In this document: piece after piece, positions 11,437 through 22,232 of the stretch
Position numbering within the stretch: the first letter of the stretch is position 1
Layout of the letters: the number at the start of each line of letters is the position of its first letter
Assembly: GCA_021613335.1 (NCBI GenBank)
Contig: JAJTWR010000044.1
Span: 3,923,501-3,987,500 of the forward strand
Origin: Whitmania pigra
Lineage: Eukaryota; Annelida; Clitellata; Hirudinida; Haemopidae
Reading direction: 5' to 3'
Length of the DNA: 64,000 nucleotides
Program-made: the position numbers and the translations under genes
The notes under the pieces: model-generated
The model's input: the letters and a program-made list of their open reading frames with translations, nothing else
The model's database searches: none
What the model was told of the DNA's origin: nothing

Positions 11437-12659
11437 TTAATGCCTTGATAGGTGGGGAGTGTCAGGTGGACAGTCGAATACAGGGGCAGTAATCTCCCCA
11501 ACCGTTGTTATCATTGCTGTGGAGAGTGACGTTTTCGTGTCCAGAAGTTGGCGGTTGCGACAGTCAACAAGTAAATGGTGATGAATGAAGAAATCAGCCC
11601 CTAATATTGGTTGTGTGGTGACTGCCACTATGAATGTCCAGGTGAATTCTCTTCGGAGGTCTCGACTGCTTATCGTTAGTGTAACTTCTCCATGAATCTC
11701 GAGAGGCATACCGTTGGCTGTGCACAACTTGACGTTTGTCGCTCTGATTGGAACTGAAATGTTTGATAACGCTTTTGGGGGAATGATCGATACCGCTGAT
11801 CCGGTGTCGACTAGAAACTTGAATTGATGACGTATGGTGTTAGCTGTTGTGAAAAATGCGACATAAAATGTAAGGGCACCTTTGATAGTCGCAACCGAAG
11901 TAGCCTCTTCTAGTTTTCCGACATTGGCTTGTGAGACACTGCTAGACTGGGCAACTCGGGCGCCACGCTTGTCTGGCCAAACGCACCAGGGTCGGCAGGA
12001 TTTAGCCTCAGGACCAAAATAAATGTGTTCTCGACAAACTTTTGGTAGTTGACCTGGGGTGAATGGCTCCAGTGTTCTGTTGGTTCCTGTGGTTCTTTTG
12101 ACAGCGTCAACATCCCGTGTTGGTTCCTGGATCGTTTGTGTGTGTTGAACTGATGCCATGGTAATCAATTCGTCTGCCAATTTCCCCACCTCTTCCAAAG
12201 ACAAGTTTTTCTGTGCTGCAATGACTAGGGCCAAATTGGCAGGCAACGATCTCTGGAACCTGTGGCGAACCATGTCATCAGGTGCACCAACTTGTTGTGC
12301 TAGCTTTTTCATGGCTTGCAGATGTTGTGAAGGCCTGCCTGTTAGCGGATTTTGTTGTAGGAACTGGTCGAAGAGCTCAGCTTTGTTTGGCATGGTTTGC
12401 TCAAGCACTGCACTTTTCAGGCGGTCGTAATCCATGGTCTCCATAGTGTCATCATCAAGGCACATTACCACAGACCCTGGTAGGGCTGCCAATGCGTGAT
12501 AAAATTTTGTTGAGCTTGTTGATGTTGGAGAGAGAAAACCGTGCTTCCATTATCCTGAACCAAGCCGAGGCCTCGGCTGGGTTGAAGACAACCGGTTTGA
12601 TAGAAATTGAAGCAGCTTGGGATTCCATTAGAGTTTGTGTTCAGAGTCGGGGTCACCAA
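11437..12659 (-). pseudogene. Gypsy element 1 gag and protease
   Basis: The main frame 12492-11437 has a gag capsid-like region (DQFLQQNPLTGRPSQHLQAM), then a CX2HX9CX3C knuckle (KVCREHIYFGPEAKSCRPWC), typical of one gypsy clade. The aspartic protease core FKFLVDTGSAVSIIP follows. The gag N-terminus (12659-12465) is in another frame, so there is one shift there. A one-base loss in a C run near 11465-11460 ends the frame before the reverse transcriptase. Confidence 0.85.
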
Positions 12660-12821
12660 TGAAGTATGCAGTTTATTGACAGAATCAGACTAACACTTGA
12701 CTTTATTCGAACGTACAATCAGTATCATTCATGAGCGGATTGACGACGCTGGTTAAGTATCATCGCGGTAAATTCGTATACCAACACAAAATGTCCTTAG
12801 TAGGGGTGTGCAGTCACTACA
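12660..12821 (-). repeat. 5' LTR of gypsy element 1
   Basis: 162 bases, TG...CA ends in minus sense, directly followed by the primer-binding site at about 12659-12644. Confidence 0.88.
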
Positions 12822-12959
12822 ATAGTATATTCAGCTGAGTGTATGTAGTCATCGATCGATGCGCTAAACCAAATGCCAAATTGAAATTTAACTCTTTAAT
12901 GGACGCATTTATCAAGGATTACTGATTTTGTAAATCTTAATTCGGTATTGCAACCTTGC

Positions 12960-14362
12960 GATTATTCCTTCTCTTCATACCATGCCAAAGGCTTTTCCCA
13001 GATCAAGGAAAACTTCAAGTGTCATCTGCTTTTTCGAAGAAGATGCAGCTATGTCTTGAGAGATTCAAACCTGATCTGCTGATCTGAGCACCCTCTTCTT
13101 TTCTAAAGCCAGCTTGATGAGGCCAAATCTCTCAAGATGCCATCTGAGTCTTGCTACGATCACGCTCTCAAAGAGCTTGCAGAGAGTGGATGTTAAGGAG
13201 ATGGGCCTGTATGAGGAAGGCTCTGAAGGGGGTTTGCTCCTCTTTGGGATAGGGACTACAATAGCTTTCTTCCAGCAGGAAGGAAGACGCCCTAACTGTC
13301 CTGGATTGGTTGAATAAAGAAACAACGCATTTGAAGCTTGGTGAAAGAAGCCTTTTTATCATTTTGTAATGAATTCCGTCGGGGCCTGGAGAAGAGTTCC
13401 AACATTTACCGAGTGCATCCATTACTTCAGAAATATCTATAGGGTAAGACAAAGGAAAGTTATCGTAGCGGTCAAGATCGAGAGTGGGTTCTTGCTTAAT
13501 ATTTTCAAAGTGAGAGGAGACACTGGGGATCCTGGGATACAATAAAGGAATAAAGGAACTTTACGACAGACCTTCACTTATGCATGTAAGTATACCCCAT
13601 GTTGCACATCATCTTGTCGGTCAAAAAGTTTCGATCTGATATCCCTGAAGTTTGAATAAGTTCCTGCTTTTCAGAAATGTTTCTTGTAACAAAATAATAT
13701 CAGGTAATTTATTCAGCAGTGAAGTAAATTGTTCACTTTTAGTTTTGAGGAGTGAGTTGCTATTGTTTTGAATTGAGTTTTTCGGAAGAGTTTTTGCTAC
13801 AACAACCACAATTCAACGAATTCAATAAAAAGATGAGTTTACCGGTGTTTTGACGAATGCCCTGGCAATTCCATTGAATAATATTTATGGCATTATCCAT
13901 GTTGGACCAATGGGCAACCAAACTTATTTTTGTGGCAGAGCGGACTGCTTCAGAGATGGGTTCTTCATCCATGCACTCGAAGGCGAGCATGTAGACATGG
14001 CTGCTCCTTGTTCCCTCCATGGAGCCTCTGGTTCATCTGCTCAGCGATTTAAGTGATTAATTTGCCGAGGAAGCTCTCTGCGGAGAGGCTCAGCTGAGTT
14101 TCCGCAGGTTTCTCGGCAGGTTTTAGAATTTCATTCTTATTTTTGTTCCTAGGCTTAAACTTAGGTTTTATCTTATTTATTTGCAGAGAGGGCTGAGCCT
14201 GCATGTTTAGAGAGACAATCGGGACTGTCTTCGAAATCTTAGCAATCCTACCAGAAGGAGCAGGCCTGGTCCCCTCGATCTTAATATTAGCCGCCGTAAG
14301 GGCCTTAGCATAGCTGACATGCTTATTGGCCCTAATCGTAATGGCTTCCTTTACTATTGTTG
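12960..14362 (-). mobile_element. Jockey-like LINE fragment, internally deleted
   Basis: Minus strand in order: ORF1 C-terminus (14362-14048, Lys/Pro-rich, ending SAESFLGKLIT), an AP-type endonuclease start (IIQWNCQGIRQNTGKL, then LPDIILLQETFLKSRNLFKL) at about 13900-13621, then reverse transcriptase (SSPGPDGIHYKMIK, LPSCWKKAIVVPIPK, SYRPISLTSTLCKLFESVI) at about 13540-13065. Endonuclease runs into the pre-RT region with a large internal deletion near 13600, and RT has several frameshifts. ORF1 is cut at its 5' end exactly where the LTR element starts at 14363. A sister copy is at 50335-51070. Confidence 0.85.
14048..14362 (-). pseudogene. Jockey-like LINE ORF1, C-terminal part
   Basis: Open for about 104 codons from the LTR boundary to TAA at 14050-14048, basic and Pro-rich. 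No start is present because the LTR element at 14363 interrupts it. No zinc knuckle remains in this part. The assignment rests on its position before the endonuclease of the same LINE. Confidence 0.55.
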
Positions 14363-14699
14363 TGTAAGCAGTTTTTGGAAATTAATTAAGTTTATATTGC
14401 TAAAATAATTAAATTTATATTTCATTATATTTGGCATCTTTTTCGGGCACGTGGTATCTATTATTGGTACAGAAAAGCATTCTCGATAATCACCTGACAA
14501 ACAGCGAGAATCAAGACAACTTGGAAGCCCAATTATCCATTTGCATCCTTAAGTACCTCAATCCTTAAACACTTAAACTTCTCTTATTCAGTTCCGCTAA
14601 CTGAATACTTGCTCTAATAAACTTATTAGTTAACTTACTTATTTGCGGACTCCCGGATTATTTCTTTGGTGTCAGGAGTGGGATCCAAAAAAGTAAGTC

Positions 14700-15122
14700 A
14701 TGAGCAAGGTCTTAAAAGATTTAACTGTTGCTGAAATAAGACGTGAGCTTAAGTTGAAGCAAATGGATTCGAAAGGGTCCAGGGAAGAATTGCAGGATCG
14801 CCTGCAGTTGTGGATAATAGAACAAGGACAAGATCCAGAGGTCTATTTGTTTATTAATCCGTTTTTCCAATTCTTAAGGGATGAATTATCTGCAGTATTT
14901 AAAAGCTTTGAAACTGGTGTCACGAAAAAGGTAACTGAGGTTTCCTCCGACAAGGCTGCCACTAGCTACCAACCGGAGGAGACTCCAACAAGCACCAAAA
15001 ACATCATGCCAGCTGAAGCATCAGCAGTGCACCCGACTGCCGTACTGGTTGCGGTTGAGAAAGAGACTGAGGAAATTGTAGATGGAGTGATCCATGGAGT
15101 GAAAAATCGGGGGAGGAGCTGA
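14700..15122 (+). CDS. SAP-domain gag-like protein of the LTR element
   Basis: 140 aa from the ATG at 14700, which closely follows the primer-binding site. Residues 7-40 (DLTVAEIRRELKLKQMDSKG, then SREELQDRLQLWI) match the SAP fold, a DNA/RNA-binding helix-turn-helix-like motif found at the start of some gypsy gag proteins. The rest is acidic and Ser/Thr-rich. A frameshift near 15115 separates it from a continuing acidic reading frame at about 15120-15679 (another frame), so the original protein was probably longer. No protease or reverse transcriptase is seen. Confidence 0.6.
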   Translation: MSKVLKDLTVAEIRRELKLKQMDSKGSREELQDRLQLWIIEQGQDPEVYLFINPFFQFLRDELSAVFKSFETGVTKKVTEVSSDKAATSYQPEETPTSTKNIMPAEASAVHPTAVLVAVEKETEEIVDGVIHGVKNRGRS

Positions 15123-15885
15123 GGAAAGAGCTGGGTGATGAGAACGGTGCTGAGGAGACCTTTGCTGAGATAAGTGAGGGCAGTTTGGTGGTTGACAGGG
15201 GCAGTCCAATAGTGGAGCTCCCCATAAATGTTGAGAATGAGGACAACGGTGAGCTGAGGGAGAGTTTCGCAAACTCCAAAGAAGTCACGCCAGTGTCCGA
15301 TGAGCCAGTTCCGTGCACGATTGTCTCGTTGGTGTCGGTTGAGGAGAGAACCGAAGAAATAATTGAAGGGGGGACTTTGGGAAAGACCAGAGTAGAGCCT
15401 CCTCGCGTTGAGGAATCAGTGGAGGAACTGGAACCGGAGAACAGTGGCGAACGATTTGAGTTGGAGGTAGCCGAATTCGATTCAGCGGTAGACGTCGTGG
15501 AGGTTGTGGCTGCGGATGTCATTGCAGCGGAGAGTGGAGACGCTGGCAGTGAGGTACTCGGCGGTCGTGAGTGGTTGAAAAGGTTGGATCAATGTCTGAG
15601 GAGTTCATTTGTGGAATTCTCAGCCAGGGCGGGCTTTCTGGCCTTCGGAGGTCGTCGGAGACTCGGGGCGAGCCTTTAGTGCTGCTATTTGTTTTGTTGA
15701 TCTTTTTCATCAAGCGTTTTAGTAGAGATGCGAGAGGAGGACGGGTTAGCATTGAATCAATGGTGGTACGTGGGCACCATGTTAGAGATTGTTTCCCGAG
15801 AGTAAAAATGAAGGTGGCACACATTCGCCGACTGGCGAAGTACCACGGGGAGCAGTCTGTTCGGGACGAACAGATTTATGGAGGG
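15120..15885 (+). pseudogene. Continuation of SAP-element polyprotein, frame-shifted
   Basis: An acidic frame (SVEELEPENSGERFELEVAE) in +2 relative to the SAP ORF runs to 15679. A further frame ends with HIRRLAKYHGEQSVRDEQIY and GGCKL just before the 3' LTR, resembling the end of some gypsy pol products. No catalytic domain remains between them. Confidence 0.45.
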
Positions 15886-16088
15886 TGTAAGCTTAGATTT
15901 TTGGAAATTAATTAAGTTTATATTGCTAAAATAATTAAATTTATATTTCATTATATTTGGCATCTTTTTCGGGCACGTGGTATCTATTATTGGTACAGAA
16001 AAGCATTCTCGATAATCACCTGACAAACAGCGAGAATCAAGACAACTTGGAAGCCCAAATATCCATTTGCATCCTTAAGTACCTCAAT

Positions 16089-16859
16089 CAGGGTTTCTTT
16101 CAGGCATTATTGTTCGGGGGGGCATTTCATGAGTTCGGGGGGGCGGCAGTTTTTCGTGCCAAATACAAGTTTAAAATCAAATCACGCATAACCTCAGATC
16201 CGCTAAATGATCTTTCTACTGAAGCAGTTGTTACTGGAATTACAAGAAGAATTTCACAAAGCCTTTGTAGTTCACAGTATCCCAAATCAGCTTCCAGTAT
16301 TTTGTTCAATGGGTTTTCATCCATTTTGTACTTTTTGCACTCAACCATAGATTTTAAGAAAAATTTACAAGATTTTAAATCCGCGAGTACAGCTTCTGCA
16401 TTTAGAATGGGAAAGTTGTTACAAAAAGTTGTGATGTCTTCTTCTTGAATACCTGACATTGATTCAAAAGTCTCAAATTGACTTGCAAATAACCTAATCT
16501 CAATCGATTTGTCATTAAATCTGTCTTAAATTTCTTTGATGACAGTTTCACAATACCTCTTCATTCCTGTTAATACGCTTTTAGCACTTTCATCTTCAAC
16601 CAGGTGTGTTTCTAATTTGATCTCATCAACTTTGCACTTAATCTTTTTTTGTAAATGACTCTCGGTATCTTCGCACTGCTTCACAATATCATTCAAGTGC
16701 AATTTTGTTGAAGTAATCAATGGGATGACTTTAGTCAAACTTAAATCTTTTTTTTTGTAAAGCATTGCTGAGAAAAGAGAAAAAAAAAATTTTTCGAGGG
16801 GGCGATGGCTGAGCTCAGGGGGCTTAGCCCCCCCGAAAGTATGCCTGAAAGAAACCCTG
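16089..16859 (-). mobile_element. Small hAT transposon in the LTR with exact 8-bp duplication
   Basis: Termini CAGGGTTTCTTTCAGGCAT and ATGCCTGAAAGAAACCCTG, flanked by perfect ACCTCAAT repeats at 16081-16088 and 16860-16867. The minus strand has hAT transposase remnants: 16765-16526 and 16459-16127, the latter with VIPVTTASVERSFS, the dimerisation signature. It is internally deleted. Confidence 0.92.
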
Positions 16860-17198
16860 ACCTCAATCCTTACACTTCTCTTATTCAGTTCCGTTAACTA
16901 TCTGTCCAGTTATAGCGCCTAACTTATCTAATACACTAGTATTAATCAGCCCGGCGTCGTTCTAGTTACGGGTTTGTAAATACGCCCCTAGGCCACCCCA
17001 AATCCATCTTTACTGACATTTGATTGGATGTTTCGCTTTCTTCTTTTTCGTTTTCTTTTGAGCCTCCTTGCAGGTGCTTGTGCGTTTGCTGGGAAGTGAC
17101 ATTAATAATCTTTAATTTGCATAAAAACAAAATTCATATAAATTAGCCATATGTCTCAAATAGCGGCTTTTATCTTGCTCTTCCTGATGACCCTGGAC

Positions 17199-19159
17199 CA
17201 AACGTATTTCAAACAAATATTTAAAATATTTTCAAAATAAAATATTTGGTCGTGTAAAATAGATGGTCGTAGTTTCAAAATCAAATACGTATTTTTATAA
17301 ATACCAAACTAGTATTTAAAACTGGTAACCAAATTGGTATTTTAAATACTCCAAGAGAGTTTTTTTAAAGAATACTTTTGCCTTTCTACATTTTTAAGAT
17401 AAAATTAAGCATTAAAAACAAAAACCTTGTTTTACTGCGCCCTTTATATTTCCTTTTTGAATTTGATAGTATATTTCTAAGTCCAAATCATCCTAGTTAT
17501 GCAACGGACTTTAATCAAATAAATAAATGATAGTATATTTGCAACTTTTTGGTCAAAACTTGAGCGAAAGTAATCGTACTTGAAAAAGAAATGGACGATC
17601 TTCTCAAACGTCTTCCTCCTATTCTAGATGGGAAGTTTTTTTGCTGTAGTTCAAAACCAAAATAGCTCCACAAAGGCGAAATGCTGTCTTTGTTCGACTA
17701 ACAAGCTTTTGAATGAATGCATCATTTAATTGCCTGAAGATTTAGGGTTATCATGAACTCACAGCCTATGTGTCCATGTCAACCAGATGGAATTCATTAT
17801 ACATCAGTGTCTGTAGTTTGATCGAAGCCAGTGACAAACAGAAGGATCTGTGTGCTGCTTAGTGTTTCAGTTTGTAAGGAATAGGAAATTACAGTTTTTA
17901 CAGGAGTTTATAGAATGCTCGAAGCCCATTGCGGATAGCCTGGATCACAAGATGAATAAAATTGTTACATGGTCCATTTGTTGCCAACATTATTGGACAT
18001 TCAAGAGAGATTGCCTCGTTTTGCCATAAGCAAACGATATTGTGCACCACTGTGCAAGGGACTGATGCATTGATTTGCCAAACGATTTGAATCTTGATGT
18101 CAGTGTTGTTGAGTACATATGGATAGCTGTTAAGATGGGTCCCAAGCAACAGTGCAGAGAGAATAAGTAACCTTTTCCTCGAACGAGCTAAACAAGAAGT
18201 GCAATTGCCAAGAAATGTAGATAGAAAGAATACATCTGTATAAAGCTCAAACATTGGAGAATGCTAATGCTAATTTTTTCTTTTGAAGTATTCAATTCAC
18301 AGATAAAAGAAAAAGAATCATGTACAGAAATTCTTCAAAACATGGATGACCAATCTACATTTCTGGATAGTTTGCACTAGTATCCCACAGTGCAAAATAC
18401 AACACTGGCATACCATATACCGCACCGGTTGAGCATGACCATGATTTTTTCCTGTGCAGGGATGGTACAAAAAGAGATCATGTTCTCTCTCGTCCAGACT
18501 ATTTCAATTTCTTTCTTTAATTCCTTTACCATAAAGGCACATCTGCCTCTTTAATTTATTCCTTACAACGCGTCCAAACAAGCTTGGTTCTTCTCAATTT
18601 TACCCTCAATAATACGACTGAAGCAATTGCACTAGTTGCCGATTCAGTCATATTACCTTCAAAATCATGACATCTCCATTACCGACGACAAACATCTTCG
18701 TTCATCCGCCATTCATCTTCACCAACCAGTAAATAGGTCATCCCTCGCAAACAGAGGCTTCTAGTACACCTCTTCTGATGTCTGGAACAGACTCCCTTCC
18801 TTCGTCAGAGCCCTGGAGCTCTTCAAGCGTCACCTGAAGACTCTTCAGGAATTCATGGGACAGCAAAGACATAAGGCGCCTCTGACGCTATGCACGCGGC
18901 GTTTTTAAATTAATTATGATATTAATTATTATTATTTTGTATGACAAACAATTTTTAACAACAGCTGCTTTTAAAGGCAAACCATGACCTTATAACGTGA
19001 AATTTTCTGGTATTTTGAATAAAAGTATTTCAACATACGTATTTTGTATTTTAATATTTTGAGCACCTCAAGGAAGCATTCTGTATTTTAGCATTTTAAA
19101 ATACTTTTCTTTCAAAATATAATTCAAATAGTCAGTGGGCAGTATTTTGCCCACCTCTG
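17199..19159 (-). mobile_element. hAT-like element family X (copy A)
   Basis: The right end TGGGCAGTATTTTGCCCACCTCTG closes at 19159. The left end is eroded at 17199. The flanks CCCTGGAC (17191-17198) and CCATGGAC (19160-19167) differ at one base, as in an old 8-bp duplication. AT-rich ends carry ATTTAAAATA motifs. The minus-strand block 18254-17898 is homologous to the inverted copy at 32340-33905. A LINE tail is inserted at 18520-18910. Confidence 0.55.
18520..18910 (+). mobile_element. 5'-truncated LINE tail sharing its 3' end with SINE family A
   Basis: The plus strand reads an RT C-terminal style segment (WNRLPSFVRALELFKRHLKT) and then the 3' end GGCGCCTCTGACGCTATGCA followed by AT repeats. 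The same tail string ends the SINEs at 5276-5465 and 51937-52130, marking this LINE as the likely source of their retrotransposition machinery. Confidence 0.65.
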
Positions 19160-19414
19160 CCATGGACAGCATCTTATTCGTGCAGTTTCATGATTTTTCT
19201 TTACTGACTGTCAAATTCTTATTTATTAATATCGCTGCACCTCTAGCACATCTGTTATAATTATTTATTACATTCTATGCGTTGATAGCAACTGATTATG
19301 CTACTTGTGATCAAAACTGTTGATATTTTATTTATGAGATAATTTCAATGTATGTTTAATTGCTTTCTTTCGGATACTTGGCTGTTTTTGTTTATCCGAC
19401 AAAACATAGGTGTG

Positions 19415-20538
19415 ATGCTGCCACTAAGGAGAATTTTGAAGAGTTCTTTTATGCGGGGCAAGAATGCGATATTTTCTACCTATAGATCTAACGTAAATAG
19501 TTACGAAAGACAAAGATGGGAGCATTTGTTTAAAACTTTTACAGGCCTCGACAGATTAACTGACGCCAAAACTAACGCTAGTTTTGTTAGCTTCAATTTT
19601 CTCAAGTTTTATTCATGAACGCATTAGGATATAACAATCCAAAAATGTTTTTAGAAACCAACGTTATAGACTATAACCAAGGCTTTAAAAAATTAATTTT
19701 ATTTGACATTTTGAATATTATTTTGAATTTAGTCTTTTTTGTGCCCAAGGTTGAAAGTTCTTATTTCTCAAATAAGCGAGACAAAGACCAGTGTTGGCAA
19801 TTACTAATTATTTCTCAGCAACAACTAGAAAATGTTCATTGTCAGATAGATCCTCTTCCTGTTCAAGACAAAAATTATTCCAATGTGTTGTCGGAGGAAG
19901 TATCTGTGATCAAAACTATTCGTTCTTTATCTTTGGATTTTAATCTCCATGATAAAGTAACACAAGACAATCTCAGGTCATTTTCTTCAGTAGCAGAAGA
20001 CTGCTTGGATATCCAGATGAAGTGCGAAAAGAGAATTATCACTCTGTACGGATTTGCTACTTTAGCTAGCTTGGCTTTGGGGTCACTGGTTTTTTACATT
20101 TCGTTGAGCTTAGGAGAATATGTGTCTCTAAAAGACAATGTGTATGATAAGTATGAAGATAATGAAGACTTGTCAGATCTAATGAGTTGGGTCTACAAAC
20201 AGAATGATAAATTGAAGAAATATATTAAAGATCTGTGGAACACAATTGAGTTTGACCAAAGTTATACTTTCAAACAAATGTCCACTCACAACTTAAATGC
20301 TGATGAGTCTATATTGGAGCAAGACAATGCATTAGGGAGCATAACACTGCAAAATAAACAATTGTTGGGTGATATGCTAACTGTAGAATGTGCAGTCTCT
20401 TCCCTAAAAGAATTTAATGAATTTCCAGAACTTATTATGCTAAAGAATCAAAATAGCATTGAGGAAAACAGAGGATTGTGGATTACAACTCTAGCTTATG
20501 GAGCTGCAGCTATGATTATTCCCGCTTTGTTGGTTTAA
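19415..20538 (+). CDS. CCDC51: CCDC51/MITOK-like mitochondrial membrane protein
   Basis: Two exons, 19415-19585 and 19750-20538, joined in phase 0 by an intron with GTTAGC donor and AAG acceptor. The product is 319 aa: a basic N-terminus (MLPLRRILKSSFMRGKN) consistent with a mitochondrial signal, a W-x-LFKTFTGLDRLTDAKTN motif, a coiled-coil region, a membrane segment (ITLYGFATLASLALGSLVFY) and a second one at the C-terminus (ITTLAYGAAAMIIPALL). Motif order and spacing follow CCDC51, the proposed pore subunit of the mitochondrial ATP-sensitive potassium channel. The stretch from the GLxxxxxA motif through the splice site fits the family without a gap, which supports this intron. An alternative ATG at 19352 would add 21 residues. 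It is shorter than the roughly 410-aa human protein. The match is from recall, not a search. Confidence 0.72.
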
Positions 20539-21032
20539 CAACTGATTTATCTTGATAGTTGATGTTAAATTAAGTATTAAAAATGTTAAGTAGTTGCTTG
20601 AGCTGATATTTTCTTATGATGTTATAATTCAGTTTAGCATGGTTCTGAAATAGATTGAAATTGCTTTAGTCTGCTTTGAAACAGAAATGGAATGATAAAT
20701 TCAGAGTTTTTTTTATTCTATGGTTTGAAAACTTATAATTGACTGAATCACTACTGTGTCTGCTTATATCCCATAATACCCATCTTCACAAATTAAGCAC
20801 CTGGTAAATAGTAGTTAATCAACCTTGTCCACCATGTCCAATGGGGATCTTTTCCAGGTGTTAATACATCTAAAGACCACTGAAGTATGTTAATAGATGT
20901 TATTGGGCTCTTGCCTCACCTCCATGTTTTATTACTTGCTTCATTTCCTTGAAAGTCATTGTCATTTTGTATTTGTGTTTAGCCATTTTTTTGAGAGCCA
21001 GATATTTGGACAAGAATGGTTAAGGATCTTAT

Positions 21033-21210
21033 AAATCTGGATAATGATGTGAAGGCACTTCTTAATCGATCCACTATTTATATAGCGCCCCTACCTGAGG
21101 GTGCACCCTGGTGGTGCGAGCTAGGTTGCAAACATAACAACCGTTGCTTTCACTGCCTTTCACAGGAAGGCAACCCTCTGAGCCACCTTGCACGTCAAAT
21201 TGTGTTTGGC
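21033..21210 (-). repeat. tRNA-derived SINE (family B), copy 2
   Basis: On the minus strand: AAGGTGGCTCAGAGGGTTGC (A-box region), GTTTGCAACCTAGCTCGC (B-box region), then GGGGCGCTATATAAATAGTGGA and a tail AAGAAGTGCCTTC. The layout is the same as at 2421. Confidence 0.65.
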
Positions 21211-21568
21211 CACTAATTAACCGATAAAAGCTATTTCTTAACTGGATGATTTAGATGCTCATAGCAGGATCCAAATCAGTGACCACTCTTAAACAATTAG
21301 AGGTGGAAGAAACTTACTTAATGTCACAGGCTTGTGCTAGGGATTAAAAATGTTGTTTAATAATCAAGTAATAATTTAATATGTCAAGCCCAGCGTTACC
21401 CGAGCATAAGTAGAATGCCTTTGCGAAAATTTATAAACATTTGCCAGCATCCTGAGTGTATTTAATTATGTTAATTATTCTGTTTAATTGTATGGCGGAT
21501 CTGTGGGTGAGTGTGGTGCGTCTTTCTTGTTGTCTGCCTGGGACCACCGTATGTCGATGATTGGAGAC

Positions 21569-22232
21569 TGGGCAAAAATCGAATCTAATCTCAAATCATT
21601 TGAAAAATGATTTAAATCTCAAATAGAATCAAAAAATTCCAAATAGAATCAAATCCCAAATCGAATCAAATCTTCCAAAATTTACTGCTGCCCTAGCTTT
21701 GCAAATTTTTTTCGAGCAAAACACAATGAAATTAACAGCCAACATTTTTACAGTTTTATTACCATTTAAAAAAATCATTAAAACCCAGTTTGAGTCCATC
21801 ATCTTGCAGCACCTGTGTTGCTTCGTCAAATGGCTCAAGCAAAGAAACAAGCTCAAGCAGCAAAGAACGTGAAACTGTGATTCCAGAGACAAGTGCGCCT
21901 GAGCTGCATTTGACTTCCTTGGCTTTAACTAGAGTTTCATTAACCACCTTCCATACTGCATAAGTCCATTGCAAAACAAGCATGCAAACTACAACAATGT
22001 TTATTTAACGAGGAGCATGCCAAAGATATAGAATTCTTAAATTTATAACCATTTTTAAAAAATTAAAAATATATAACCATCTTTATTTCAATGATTTGAT
22101 TTGAAAAAGCAAATCGAATAAAAAAAAGGCAAATCTAATCGAATCAAAATCACTGAGGCCAAAATCGAATCCAACAATGTTCAAATCGAATCGCAACCTT
22201 GCCTAAATCACGATTTGATCCGCCCATCACTG
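21569..22232 (-). mobile_element. Small hAT-like element with CAGTGATGGGCGG right end
   Basis: The right end reads CCGCCCATCACTG (to 22232). The left end is eroded at 21569 (TGGGCAAAAATCG). The flanks TTGGAGAC (21561-21568) and TTGGAGGC (22233-22240) match 7 of 8. The minus strand holds LLELVSLLEPFDEATQVLQ, a ZBED-type hAT transposase fragment. The ends are rich in AATCAAAT repeats. Confidence 0.65.

Larger units (their letters stand above)
8589..12821 (-). mobile_element. Ty3/gypsy LTR retrotransposon, full length, decayed
   Basis: LTRs at 12660-12821 (5', minus sense) and 8589 to about 8745 (3'), beginning TGTAGTGACTGCACA and ending ATACTTCA. A perfect 4-bp target duplication ATAG lies at 8585-8588 and 12822-12825. 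Next to the 5' LTR is a primer-binding site starting TGGTGACCCCGACTC. Order in minus sense is gag, protease, reverse transcriptase, RNase H, integrase, which is the gypsy order. A deleted sister copy is at 44666-47145. Confidence 0.95.
14363..16920 (+). mobile_element. Short LTR retroelement with SAP-domain ORF, pol mostly missing
   Basis: Direct repeats begin TGTAAGC at 14363 and 15886 and share about 200 bases, including a run near 14450-14500 / 15960-16010. The 3' copy is preceded by a purine tract (ATGGAGGG). After the 5' LTR comes TGGTGTCAGGAGTGGGATC (about 14671), a likely primer-binding site. Internal DNA of only about 1.2 kb encodes a SAP-domain gag-like protein and a short pol-end-like stretch, so it looks non-autonomous. 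The 3' LTR is split by a hAT (16089-16859) and diverges near 16898. Confidence 0.75.

Noticed and set aside
15004..15522. 172-codon Ser-rich minus-strand ORF
   Set aside because: Low-complexity shadow of the acidic plus-strand frame of the SAP element.
19615..19618. Overlapping ATGA start/stop suggesting two bicistronic ORFs
   Set aside because: The start of the second frame is AT-rich, intron-like sequence; splicing 19586-19749 gives one protein with family-consistent spacing.
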